64,000 nucleotides of DNA. It comes from Streptomyces genisteinicus (GTDB lineage Bacteria; Actinomycetota; Actinomycetes; Streptomycetales; Streptomycetaceae). The notes beneath the pieces were generated by a model, which saw only the letters and a program-made list of their open reading frames with translations, ran no database searches and was not told the origin of the DNA. Below, one piece after another: positions 24,067 to 33,218 of this stretch. The first letter of the stretch is position 1. Every line of letters starts with the position of its first letter. The translations under genes and the position numbers were made by a program. The stretch lies in assembly GCF_014489615.1 (NCBI RefSeq), contig NZ_CP060825.1, forward strand, positions 5,626,001 through 5,690,000, written 5' to 3'.

Positions 24067-27000
24067 CGGCGTCCCCCGTGCCGGGGGCGCGACCGGGCGC
24101 CCGGTGGATGCTCCCCGGCGCCCGGGCGGCGGCGATCCGGGCGAGACCCGCCGGGTACGGCAGCGCACGGGCCAGCCGTTCCACCTCGTCCAGCGCGCGG
24201 CGACCCGCGCTCCCGCCCAGGGACGCCGCGTGCACCACGCCCGCTTCCACCTCGGCGAGCCGTTCCCCGGTGCCGCGGGCGCGCTCGATCTCGGCGGCGG
24301 CGAGCACCCGCGCCCGGTCCGGCTCCCCTGCGAGGAGGCGGGCCCACGCGGTGAGGACCGGAGCCTCCCCGTCGGGCAGCAGCTTCCGTGCCGTCTCGGG
24401 ACGGCCTGTGCGCAGGGCCAGTTCGGCCCGCGCGGTGCGCACCTCGAAACGGGCCTGCCGGTCCACGCCGGCCGAACGGTCCGCCCGGTCCAGCAGTGTG
24501 GCCGCCCGCCCGGGTTCGCCGGTCCGCATCAGCACCCGTGCCCGGGCGGCCAGCGCGTACGGCAGCGACCACGCCGCCTCGGCCCCCGTCCCCGCCGCCT
24601 CGGCCCCCGCCCCCGCGACGGCGGCCTCCGCGACCTCGCGGGCTGTCTGCGCATCGCCGAGCAGCAGGAGCAGTTCGGCGAGGTTGGCACGTTCGAAGGC
24701 GGCCGCCGTCGGGTCGCCGGACTCCTCGGCGAGCCCCAGCGCCCGGCGGCCGGTGGCGACGGCCTCGTGGAGCCGCCCCTCCCGGCGCGCGTTCTCCCGC
24801 AGGACGGAGAGCACCGAGCCGAGGAGCGCGGAGTCGCCGTACGCCTCCGCGGGCGCCAGGGCCCGGGCGGCGGCCTCACGGGCCTCGCGGAAGCGGCCCG
24901 CCAGCGCGAGGCTGGTGGCCTGCCCCGCGTGGCTGCGGGCCAGCAGACCCTGACCGGCGACCCCGGGCACGCGCAGCGCCGCGGAGAGGGCTTCGCGTGA
25001 CGCCGCGTACCCGTCGAGGTACCGGCCCTCCACCCCGAGGGCGACTCCCAGGGCGATGAAGTGGGAGGCGGTCGGTTCCGGTCCGGTGTCCGCCGCGGGC
25101 GGATGGGCCCGCAGCACGGAGCGGGCCGCCGCCGGGCTCTCCGCCTTCACCAGGGTCTCCGCCAGCCGGGCCGCGGCGAGGACGGTCTCGTCACGGTCGC
25201 CGCGCCGCTCGAACTCGGCAAGCGCCCGCCGCAGGACGCCGGCGGCCTCGCCGAAGTGGCCCATGCGGCGCAGCACCTGGGCGTGCGCGAGCCGGGCCCG
25301 CGCGGCGTCCACGTCGAGGCGGGCCACCAGGTCGCGGTAGTAGCGGTCGGCGGCGTCGTTCGCGTACACGGCCGCCGCCCGCTCGGCCGCCCGCCGCAGG
25401 TACGCGGCGGCACGCGGGTCGTCGGCCCGCGCGAAGTGCGAGGCGAGCGTGTCGACTGCGTCGGGCCTGCGGCGGAGCACGGCCTGGGCGAACGCCGCGT
25501 GCAGCTGCCGGCGCCGCACCGCGGTCAGCCGCTCGTAGCAGGTGAGGCGGACCAGCGGGTGCCGGAAGGCCAGCCCCGGCTCGGTCCGCCCGGCCACCAC
25601 GACGCTCCGTTCCTCGACGAGGGCGGCTCGGATGGCCTCCTCCAGCGCGTCCGCCGCGGCGTCGCCGTCGACAGGGGGCCGCAGTCCGTGCGCGGTGATG
25701 TCGAGGAGCTCCGAGAGCGCCGTCTCGCCGCCCGCCACCGCGAGCGCCTCGACCACTCGCCGGGTGTCGCCGCTCAGCCGTCCGAGCCGGTCGCCCACCA
25801 ACTGCCGCACGCCGTCCGGAGCCTCCTCGCCGACGGGGCCGCGGGCCAGTTCGCGGGCGAACAGCGGGTTTCCGAGCGAGAGTTCGAAAACCCGGTCCCA
25901 GCGCTCCGGCGGTGCGCCTGCGTCCCGTGCCACCGCCAGACACGCGGCCCGGCCGAGCCGTTCCACGACTTCGCGCACGCAGAGCCGGGCCCTGCGCAGC
26001 GCCGTCAGCGCCGACCGGCGCGCGTCGCCCTCCGGAACCTCCTCCTCCCGGTACGTGACCAGGAATCGCAGCGCTGTGCCGTCGTCGGCGGCCCGCCGGG
26101 CCAGGTGGCTCAGGAGCTGCCAGGAACCCTCGTCCGCCGCGTGCAGATCGTCGAGGACGACCAGGACCGGCCGGGCCGCCGCGAGTGCGCCGAGCAGTCC
26201 GGACGCGGCCCGGAACAGGCGGTCCCGCTCCTCCTCCGGGCTGCGCTCGCCGTCACCCCCGACGCCTCCCAGCGCCGGCAGGAACGCGGCCAGTTCGGGG
26301 TACTCGGAGCCCACCCGGGCCCGCTCCCCGGCCCCCCACCCGGCGAGCCATCCGTCGAGGGCCTCCGCGAACGCACCGTAGGGCGTGTGCCCCTCGGCGT
26401 CGTGTCCACCGCCCCAGAGCACGGCGCTGCCTTCTCCGGCGGCGCGCCGGGCGGCCTCCCGGGCCAGGCTCGTCTTGCCGACCCCCGCCTCACCGGTGAG
26501 CAGGACGACCGGTGGCCCCCCGGCCGCCAGCAGCCGCCGGATAACGTTGTCACGTCCGTGCAGGGCTCCGTCCGCAGGGCCGCGCAGCGGGCCCGGCAGC
26601 GACGGCGGGGAGAGTACGGGCGCGGGGGAGTCCGTCAGCGCGAGCCGGTGCAGCCGTTCCGTCTCCGGACCGGGCCGTACGCCGAGTTCGGCGTCGAGGG
26701 CGTCGCGGCACGCGTGGTACTGGCGCACCGCGAGCCGCCGCAGCCCGCGGCGCAGATACGACTCCATCAGGATCCGGTGGGCCGCCTCGTCCGCCGGTCC
26801 GGCGGCCAGCAGCCGTTCCGCGGCGCCCGCCGCCTCGGCGGGGGAGCCCTGGGCCAGGTGGGCGGCGGCGAGCGCGAGCAGCACCTCCTGGCGCAGGGCG
26901 GTCAGCCGCTCCCGCCGGGTCCGGGCCCAGTCGGCGTAGCGGTCCTCGGGCAGCAGCTCGCCGGTGAAGAGCGCCAGCGCGGCCGACAGCGCCTCCGGTT

Positions 27001-27409
27001 CACGGGCGTCCAGCGCGCTGCGCGCCGCCGCCTCCGCCTCGTCGGTGTCGATCACCACCGTGGCCGGATCGAGGCGCAGCAGGGCGCCGTCCGATATCAG
27101 GTACGAGGAGGCCGCACGGGGCGCGAGTTCCGGTTCGAGGGCGCGTCGCGCGGCGTGCAGGGCGACGCGCAGACTGCCGGTCGCGGACTGCCGGTCCGCA
27201 TGCGGCCAGCAGATGTCCATGGCCTGCTCGCGGTGGATGCGGTGTTCCGGCACCACGGCCAGGAGTTTCACCAGCGTCTGCGCGCTGGGCCTGGTCCAGC
27301 GCGCGGCGGGTGCGGGCCCGCCGTCGCGCGTCGCCGTGAACCCGCCGAAAAGGTGCAGACGCAGGCGTGGAGTGGCCGAATCCGTGCGGTTCCTCTGCCG
27401 TGGGTCCAT
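24053..27409 (-). CDS. Large SARP-type regulator: DNA-binding/BTAD, AAA ATPase and TPR domains
   Basis: 1118 residues from ATG 27409. Residues about 15-100 form an OmpR-like winged helix (LRLHLFGGFTATRDG...); about 105-250 a bacterial transcriptional activation (BTAD) domain. A linker is followed by an AAA/NB-ARC-type ATPase with Walker A GEAGVGKTS near 305 and Walker B LVVLDDLHAADE near 418. The rest is a long Ala/Arg-rich array of TPR-like helices. The architecture is that of AfsR-like large SARPs, which activate antibiotic or developmental genes. No biosynthetic cluster adjoins it here, so its targets are probably elsewhere. The neighbours (DUF1963-like and FG-GAP genes) are not obvious targets. 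Confidence 0.9.
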   Translation of the reverse strand: MDPRQRNRTDSATPRLRLHLFGGFTATRDGGPAPAARWTRPSAQTLVKLLAVVPEHRIHREQAMDICWPHADRQSATGSLRVALHAARRALEPELAPRAASSYLISDGALLRLDPATVVIDTDEAEAAARSALDAREPEALSAALALFTGELLPEDRYADWARTRRERLTALRQEVLLALAAAHLAQGSPAEAAGAAERLLAAGPADEAAHRILMESYLRRGLRRLAVRQYHACRDALDAELGVRPGPETERLHRLALTDSPAPVLSPPSLPGPLRGPADGALHGRDNVIRRLLAAGGPPVVLLTGEAGVGKTSLAREAARRAAGEGSAVLWGGGHDAEGHTPYGAFAEALDGWLAGWGAGERARVGSEYPELAAFLPALGGVGGDGERSPEEERDRLFRAASGLLGALAAARPVLVVLDDLHAADEGSWQLLSHLARRAADDGTALRFLVTYREEEVPEGDARRSALTALRRARLCVREVVERLGRAACLAVARDAGAPPERWDRVFELSLGNPLFARELARGPVGEEAPDGVRQLVGDRLGRLSGDTRRVVEALAVAGGETALSELLDITAHGLRPPVDGDAAADALEEAIRAALVEERSVVVAGRTEPGLAFRHPLVRLTCYERLTAVRRRQLHAAFAQAVLRRRPDAVDTLASHFARADDPRAAAYLRRAAERAAAVYANDAADRYYRDLVARLDVDAARARLAHAQVLRRMGHFGEAAGVLRRALAEFERRGDRDETVLAAARLAETLVKAESPAAARSVLRAHPPAADTGPEPTASHFIALGVALGVEGRYLDGYAASREALSAALRVPGVAGQGLLARSHAGQATSLALAGRFREAREAAARALAPAEAYGDSALLGSVLSVLRENARREGRLHEAVATGRRALGLAEESGDPTAAAFERANLAELLLLLGDAQTAREVAEAAVAGAGAEAAGTGAEAAWSLPYALAARARVLMRTGEPGRAATLLDRADRSAGVDRQARFEVRTARAELALRTGRPETARKLLPDGEAPVLTAWARLLAGEPDRARVLAAAEIERARGTGERLAEVEAGVVHAASLGGSAGRRALDEVERLARALPYPAGLARIAAARAPGSIHRAPGRAPGTGDAVTGS

Positions 27410-27493
27410 GAGGGCGTCACTGTAACCGAGCGCGCCGCGGCCTCCCCGGGGCGGATGCCCGGGGAGGCCGCGGCGGGCCGGGGCGTCAGCCGG

Positions 27494-30454
27494 TCACGAC
27501 AGCTTGTACGCGGTGACCTGGTGGATGCCGTTGTCGGACAGGTAGTACCCGCCGCCGAACATGCCGACGGTGCGGTCCCTGCCGGAGTCGTCGCCGTTCA
27601 GCGACAGCACCTCGTCGACGCCGTCCCCGTCGAGGTCGCCCGCGAACCAGTTGCGGGCGCCCATCATGCTGCCGGCGGATCCGACCGACGGCGCCCAGCT
27701 GTCCTCGGAGTCGAGGATGCTCGGGTCCCAGAGGAACAGCCCGCCTTCGGCGCCGGCCACCAGCAGCGCCCGTCCGCCGGGCCCGGTCAGGAAGCCGCCC
27801 CCGTACGACTGGGGGCTGACGCCCTGGGCGGTGAACGCGCCGTCGGCCCCGAAGCGCCGGAACGACGCCGTGCCGCCCTGGTACAGCACCCCGTCCCGGG
27901 CGAAGTAGCTGTTGTGCGTCCACAGGCCGCCGCTGGTCCAGGACTTCAGCACCTCGCCGGAGCGGCCGTCGCGGATCTCGAAGAGGTTCTGCGGACCGGT
28001 GAGCTGCCGGTTGAAGTCGTAGGGCGCCTCGACCGCCCACGTGTACACGACGGCGTGGCCGTCGGCGTACGGGATGTCGCCCGAGGCGAACACGCCCTCG
28101 TTGGGGACGACCGTGCGGATGCCGTCCACGGCGTCCGCGGGCGCCTTCGGCACGGCGGACCACCGGGCCTTGCCGGTACGGGCGTTCAGCGCGACCGCGC
28201 CGGTCGCGGGGGTCGCCACGTCGAACGCGTTCAGGCCCGCGTAGGAGGCGTACACCCGGCCGCCGTTCACCGACGGGTCGGCGAACCGCACCTCGCCGGC
28301 GCTCTTCGGCGCGCTGTACGTCCACAGGGCGCCGCCGTCGCCGCGGTAGGCCCGCAGCGCGTCGGTCGGGACGAGGATGTCCTGCGCCCCGTCGCCGTCG
28401 AGGTCGGCGAGCCGGGCCGTGCGGACGAACTGGCCGCCGCCGTCGATGGTCGCGAGGGTCCGGCCGGTCCTGCCGTCGAGCACGACGGTCGCGGTGTCGG
28501 CGGCGACGACGATCTCCGTCCTCCCGTCGCCGTCCACGTCGCCGGTCCTGATGTCGTGCACCGATCCGGGGACGGTGGCCCGCCACAGCTTCTCGGGCTT
28601 GCCGCCGCCGGTCAGCGACGGGCCCGAGTACGCCCACACGCCGTTCGACGAACCGCCCATGACCAGGTCGTCCCTGCCGTCCCGGTTCAGGTCCGCGCTC
28701 TGCGCGTACGCGATGTCGGCCTGCAGCGGGGTGACCGTTCCGGCCCTGCCGTTGCCCACCTTCCAGGTGCGGACGTTCTGCGACTGGTCGATCACGCGGA
28801 CCTGCGCGCCCCGGGCGTCGGTGTACAGGTCCTGGTACATGGGTGCGGCGGTGACGCCCTTCTGCCGCCAGCGGACGGCGCCCTTGCCGGAGAACACGGT
28901 CAGCGAGGCGTAGCGCTGCCCGCCGCGGTTCTCCGGTTCGTCGATTGCGCGGTCGTCCTGCGCGGAGGCGACGAGCGAACCGTCCACGACGCCCAGGCCC
29001 CAGACGCTGGGCGCGTTGTGCCCGTTGGCGGGGTCACGCTTGATCGTGTCCGACCACAGGAGCCTGCCCGGGTCGGCGCCGTCGACGACGCGCACGGTGC
29101 TCGCGTGCACGGAGAAGTAGGCGTCGAGCGAGGACTCCGCGACGGCGTACTCCTCGCCCGCCTTCGCACCGAGGTCGCCGACCGTGAGCGCCGTGGGCAC
29201 CACGTTGTCGCGGCCGTCCAGGGTGGCGCGGTGACCGGTCCGCAGGTCGTAGGCGGCGATCTCGTAGCGCACCGCGTCCGTGCTGTCCGCCTGCTCCAGT
29301 GCGACGATCCGCTTCCGGCCGGCGTCCACCCGCAGCTTGCGGCTGTGGAGCAGGCTGTCGGTCTGCCAGAGGGCCGAGCCGTCGGCGGTGGAGAGCACCA
29401 GTGTGCGGCCGCGCGGGGCGATCCCGTCGCCCTTGGCGAGGTTCCACGAGACGGCTACCCGGCCCCTGCCGAGGTCCTGGATGTCGCCCCAGTTCGCGTA
29501 CCGGGACTCCCCGGTGTCATGGGTCCATGCCGTCGCGGGGACCAGCTTCCCGCCGGAGGCGGTGAAGCGGATGCCCGTCAGCGTGGCCGTGGCGTCGGCC
29601 GGGACCTTCGCGTCGCCGCTCATCCGGGGCGCGTCGGCGATCAGCAGGGTGCCGTCGACGATCTTCACCAGCGAGGCGCGGTTGTACAGCTTCGACCAGA
29701 CGGTGGCGCCGCTGCGGCCGTCGAGGACGGTCACGAAGGTGCCGGAGGACAGGTCCGATCCCGGCGAGGTGAAGGCGCGCGGGTACGGGGTCGCGCCGAC
29801 CAGCGCCGAGAAGACCAGATCCGGGACGCCGTCGCCGGTCAGGTCACCGGCCGAGAAGCCCGAGTCGGACGTCGGCGAGAACGGCGAGACCGCGTTGTAG
29901 CCCATCAGGACCTGCGGCGGGTACGGTTCGGCCCGCCACGCCTGGAGCGGCTTCACCTGCCAGTCCGCGTAGTACGACGAGGCGGTGCGCGCCCAGACCT
30001 CGCTGCCGTCGGCCGCGTGGCGCTGCACGTTGCCCATGCTGTGGACGGTGAAGTACTCGCCCTTCCTCCCGGCCGGCACCGTGGCCCCCATGCCGCGCAC
30101 GCCTTCCAGCGTGGCGGTGGCGGTCATGGTGACCTTCGCGGACGGGTCCGCGGAGGCGGGGGCAGGGGTGGCGGACGTCCCGGCGGCCGGACCGCCGGCC
30201 GACGGCTCCGGGGCGAAGCCGCCGTCCCCGGCCGTCCCGGAGGCGTCCCCGGCCTCCACGTACGGGTCGAGGGTCACGTTGGCGGCGAGCGTCCTCGCCT
30301 CCGCGCTGCTCAGCCTCATGACCGGTGCGTCGCCGGCCCCGTCGGCGGCCAGGGCCTGCGGCACGGTGGTCAGGCAGAGTCCGGCCGCGACCAGCCCGGA
30401 GGCGAGGCCGAGAGCCCGCCGGGTGCGGGGGGTTCGCATCACATGGCTCCTCAT
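27494..30454 (-). CDS. Secreted FG-GAP/VCBS repeat beta-propeller protein
   Basis: 986 residues from ATG 30454; the start shares one base with the stop of the protease gene (TGATG). An ATG at 30439 is an alternative. A Sec signal peptide ends near PQALA. The rest consists of PQQ-like and FG-GAP repeats. Five calcium-loop motifs can be read: DLTGDGVPDL, DLNRDGRDDL, DVDGDGRTEI, DLDGDGAQDI and DLDGDGVDEV. Such proteins fold as beta-propellers and bind Ca2+. No catalytic motif is visible. Being translated together with a secreted subtilase suggests that the two act together outside the cell, perhaps as enzyme and scaffold or substrate-binding protein. Confidence 0.85.
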   Translation of the reverse strand: MRSHVMRTPRTRRALGLASGLVAAGLCLTTVPQALAADGAGDAPVMRLSSAEARTLAANVTLDPYVEAGDASGTAGDGGFAPEPSAGGPAAGTSATPAPASADPSAKVTMTATATLEGVRGMGATVPAGRKGEYFTVHSMGNVQRHAADGSEVWARTASSYYADWQVKPLQAWRAEPYPPQVLMGYNAVSPFSPTSDSGFSAGDLTGDGVPDLVFSALVGATPYPRAFTSPGSDLSSGTFVTVLDGRSGATVWSKLYNRASLVKIVDGTLLIADAPRMSGDAKVPADATATLTGIRFTASGGKLVPATAWTHDTGESRYANWGDIQDLGRGRVAVSWNLAKGDGIAPRGRTLVLSTADGSALWQTDSLLHSRKLRVDAGRKRIVALEQADSTDAVRYEIAAYDLRTGHRATLDGRDNVVPTALTVGDLGAKAGEEYAVAESSLDAYFSVHASTVRVVDGADPGRLLWSDTIKRDPANGHNAPSVWGLGVVDGSLVASAQDDRAIDEPENRGGQRYASLTVFSGKGAVRWRQKGVTAAPMYQDLYTDARGAQVRVIDQSQNVRTWKVGNGRAGTVTPLQADIAYAQSADLNRDGRDDLVMGGSSNGVWAYSGPSLTGGGKPEKLWRATVPGSVHDIRTGDVDGDGRTEIVVAADTATVVLDGRTGRTLATIDGGGQFVRTARLADLDGDGAQDILVPTDALRAYRGDGGALWTYSAPKSAGEVRFADPSVNGGRVYASYAGLNAFDVATPATGAVALNARTGKARWSAVPKAPADAVDGIRTVVPNEGVFASGDIPYADGHAVVYTWAVEAPYDFNRQLTGPQNLFEIRDGRSGEVLKSWTSGGLWTHNSYFARDGVLYQGGTASFRRFGADGAFTAQGVSPQSYGGGFLTGPGGRALLVAGAEGGLFLWDPSILDSEDSWAPSVGSAGSMMGARNWFAGDLDGDGVDEVLSLNGDDSGRDRTVGMFGGGYYLSDNGIHQVTAYKLS

Positions 30455-33063
30455 CACTTGGCTCCCTGCGTGAAGCGGACGGCGCTGCCGTCGGCGATCA
30501 CGGGCTGGTCGTACGCGTACTGGAGTGCGTCGGCGCCGGACTGGTCGGCGATGCCGACGGTCGCGCCCGCACCCCTGTCGGCGACAGACTTGTACTGGAA
30601 CGTCACGGCGCCGGTGGCCTCGTCGAAGACCACCGCGAAGGAGGACCGGCCCGGAGCGCCGTTCGCGTAGGCAGCGCCGTCCCAGACGACGGCGAAGGTG
30701 CGGCTGCCCCTCACGCCGGTGGTGGCGGTGCGCACCGAGGACTTCCGGTCGATCGTCAGGTCGTCCCACAGCGGCGCGAGGACGCCCTTCACCCCGTTCG
30801 GCCCGGCGGCGGGCAGGGCGGTGTTGGCATAGTCGCCGACCCGCGGGGAGAGGAAGCCGACCAGGCCGTTGGTGGTGACGGAGGCGGAGGAGTACGCGAC
30901 GCCGTAGTGCTTCACCGGGAACGGCAGCGCGATCGTCGCCGCGTCCTCGTCACCGGAGAGGGCGACCTTCTTCGTGCCGGCGGTCCACTGGTACGCGGCG
31001 GGGGCGCAGGAGTTGCCCGCGGCGTCGGTGCGGTTCGGCAGCCGCACGTCCTCCGTCAGGTCGGCACCGCCGACCGAGGCGGTGCCGGTGTGGACGCCGT
31101 TGCACAGGACCGGGGCCGTGGGCTTCACGGTGAACCCGTAGGAGCCCTCGGCCACCGCGGTGAAGACGTACCGGCCCTTGGCGTTGGTGGTGACGGCCGC
31201 GAGCGGTGTCCCGTCGAGCGCGACCGTGGCCCCGGCGAGCGCCTTGCCGGTGACGTCGCGGACGGTGCCGGAGACCCGGTGCGAGGCGACCGCGGTCAGC
31301 GCGATGTCCTGCGTGAACGCCTGGCTCTCGGCGAGCGTGACGTCCGCCGCGGTGCCGGTGGCGTAGCCGTAACCGCCGAAGGAGAAGGCGTACGCGCCGG
31401 GGGCCAGCGGCAGACGGTAGAAGCCGTCCGCGCCGGTGGTGACCGTGCGGGAGGTGCCGGAGTCGTCGGTGGCCGTGACGGTGATGTGGGGCAGGCCCGC
31501 CCCCGTCGCCCCGTCGGTGACCTTTCCGGAGACGGTGGCCGCCGTGTGCGGGGCCTTCTCCACCGAGGCGAGGACGTCGAGCTTGCCCTCGCCCCACACG
31601 TGGTTCCTGCCGGGCGTGCCACCGCAGCGGGTGTCGTCGACGTCGCGGGCGCCCTCGTCCAGCAGTGCCCGCGTCGCGTCGATGTTCCCGATCAGCGACG
31701 GGGCCGCCGACCACAGCAGGGCCACGGCACCCGCGACGTGCGGCGTCGCCATCGAGGTGCCGTTGATGGTGTTGTACGCCGAACCCGGCCACGCGGAGCG
31801 GACCTGGACACCCGGGGCCGAGATGTTCGGCTTCGCCGAACCGTCCACGGGGGAGGGGCCGAATCCGGAGAAGGAGGCGATCCTGCCGGCCGCGTCGTAG
31901 GCCCCCACCCCGTAGGACGGGGCCTGCGCACCCGGGGCGCGGGTCGTGGAACACGTCCTGCCGTCACCGTCGTTGCCCGCGGCGAAGGCCTCGAAGATGC
32001 CCGCCGCGTTCCATGCCTCGACGATGTCCTGGTAGAAGGTCGAGACACCGCCGCCCCAGGAGTTGTTGACGATGTGCGGGGCGAGATCGGGACGCGGGTT
32101 GCGCCCCTCGCGGTCGGTCGGCGCGAGGATCCACTGACCGGCCGCGAGCAGCGACGCGTCCGAGCACTGGTCCGACTCGCAGCCCTTGGCGGCGATCCAC
32201 TTGGCCTTCGGCGCGACACCGATGCCGCCCGCCCCGGCCATCGTGCCCATGGTGTGGGTGCCGTGGCCGTTGTTGTCGCAGGGGGTGCCGTCCGCGCCGC
32301 ACTGGCCGGTCGGGTCGTAGAAGTTGTAGTCGTGTGTGAAGGACCCGTCGCCCCTGCTGCCGCGGTAGTTCGCGACCAGGTCGGGGTGGTCGTACTGCAC
32401 GCCCGAGTCGATATTGGCGACGACGATGCCCTCGCCCCGGTCCTCGTACTCCTTCCACACCTGGTCCGCGTGGATGTCGGCCACGCCCCACTCGGGGACG
32501 GCGCCGTCGTCGACGGCGCTTGCCGCGCTCGCCGGGCCCGCGGGCTTCGCGCGGGAGGCGGTGACCTGGGCTCCTGCGGTCTCGACCGGGTCGAGCGAGT
32601 AGTGCTGCTCCCTGACGACCGAAGCGACGTCCGGACGGGCGGCGAGCTCGTCCACCAGCCTCTGGTCACCGGTCACCCGCAGGGCGTTGGCGATCCAGAA
32701 GTCCTGGTGCCCGACCTTCTTCCGGTCGAGGAAGGACCTCAGCGGGGCCTGGGTGTCCGCCGCCTTCGCGCGCAGTTCGGTGAATGCGGCCTTCGCCCTG
32801 GCGGCGTGCGTCCGCTGCTTCCGGGCGCGGGACAGGTCGGCCTGGTCCTTCAGGACGACGAAGAAGGTGGCGGCTTCGCCCTCGGCGACCGCGCCGCGCA
32901 GCGACGGGTCGACCTTGGCTGCGACCAAGGCGGAGGGTGTGGCCTCGGCGGACGGTGTGGCTGCGGCGACGGCCGGCAGCGCGCCGGCGGCGAGCGCGGT
33001 CGCGGTCAGGGCGGCCGCCGCCCATGCGGCGTGTCTGCGCCGTGGCGGTCGGGGCAGGTGCAT
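30454..33063 (-). CDS. Secreted subtilisin-like serine protease (S8) with carboxypeptidase-regulatory repeats
   Basis: 869 residues from ATG 33063 (GGAGGAG upstream). Layout: signal peptide to about residue 34; I9-type pro-domain about 50-155 (ATFFVVLKDQADLS...); S8 catalytic domain about 190-500 with Asp near 218 (ANIDSGVQYDHPDL), His near 266 (NNGHGTHTMG) and Ser near 437 (NGTSMATPHVAG); two carboxypeptidase-regulatory-like beta-sandwich repeats about 510-690 (GKVTDGATGAGLPHITV, GTVRDVTGKALAGATV); and a C-terminal beta-rich domain. The catalytic triad is intact. The stop overlaps the FG-GAP gene start. Confidence 0.93.
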   Translation of the reverse strand: MHLPRPPRRRHAAWAAAALTATALAAGALPAVAAATPSAEATPSALVAAKVDPSLRGAVAEGEAATFFVVLKDQADLSRARKQRTHAARAKAAFTELRAKAADTQAPLRSFLDRKKVGHQDFWIANALRVTGDQRLVDELAARPDVASVVREQHYSLDPVETAGAQVTASRAKPAGPASAASAVDDGAVPEWGVADIHADQVWKEYEDRGEGIVVANIDSGVQYDHPDLVANYRGSRGDGSFTHDYNFYDPTGQCGADGTPCDNNGHGTHTMGTMAGAGGIGVAPKAKWIAAKGCESDQCSDASLLAAGQWILAPTDREGRNPRPDLAPHIVNNSWGGGVSTFYQDIVEAWNAAGIFEAFAAGNDGDGRTCSTTRAPGAQAPSYGVGAYDAAGRIASFSGFGPSPVDGSAKPNISAPGVQVRSAWPGSAYNTINGTSMATPHVAGAVALLWSAAPSLIGNIDATRALLDEGARDVDDTRCGGTPGRNHVWGEGKLDVLASVEKAPHTAATVSGKVTDGATGAGLPHITVTATDDSGTSRTVTTGADGFYRLPLAPGAYAFSFGGYGYATGTAADVTLAESQAFTQDIALTAVASHRVSGTVRDVTGKALAGATVALDGTPLAAVTTNAKGRYVFTAVAEGSYGFTVKPTAPVLCNGVHTGTASVGGADLTEDVRLPNRTDAAGNSCAPAAYQWTAGTKKVALSGDEDAATIALPFPVKHYGVAYSSASVTTNGLVGFLSPRVGDYANTALPAAGPNGVKGVLAPLWDDLTIDRKSSVRTATTGVRGSRTFAVVWDGAAYANGAPGRSSFAVVFDEATGAVTFQYKSVADRGAGATVGIADQSGADALQYAYDQPVIADGSAVRFTQGAK

Positions 33064-33218
33064 CGGGGCTCCTCCGGAAACGGTTGGGGGAGCCCGCACG
33101 CTAAGAAGCGGCCGTTACTGAGGCATTACCGGTGGCGCGGCGGGCGGCCGGCGGACCGGCCTCCAGCCCGCGGGTCCGCTCCGGCCGGGGCGCCTCCGGC
33201 CGGAGCGGGCCGCGGCGG

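Noticed and set aside
24053..27409. Sign of a biosynthetic gene cluster next to the SARP regulator
   Set aside because: No polyketide, peptide, terpene or RiPP biosynthetic genes are found within the window.
25061..30670. A plus-strand frame open for 1869 codons
   Set aside because: It lies opposite the SARP-type and FG-GAP genes, whose domains are clear. The translation is Arg/Gly/Val-rich without any domain; it is the GC-rich shadow of those genes.
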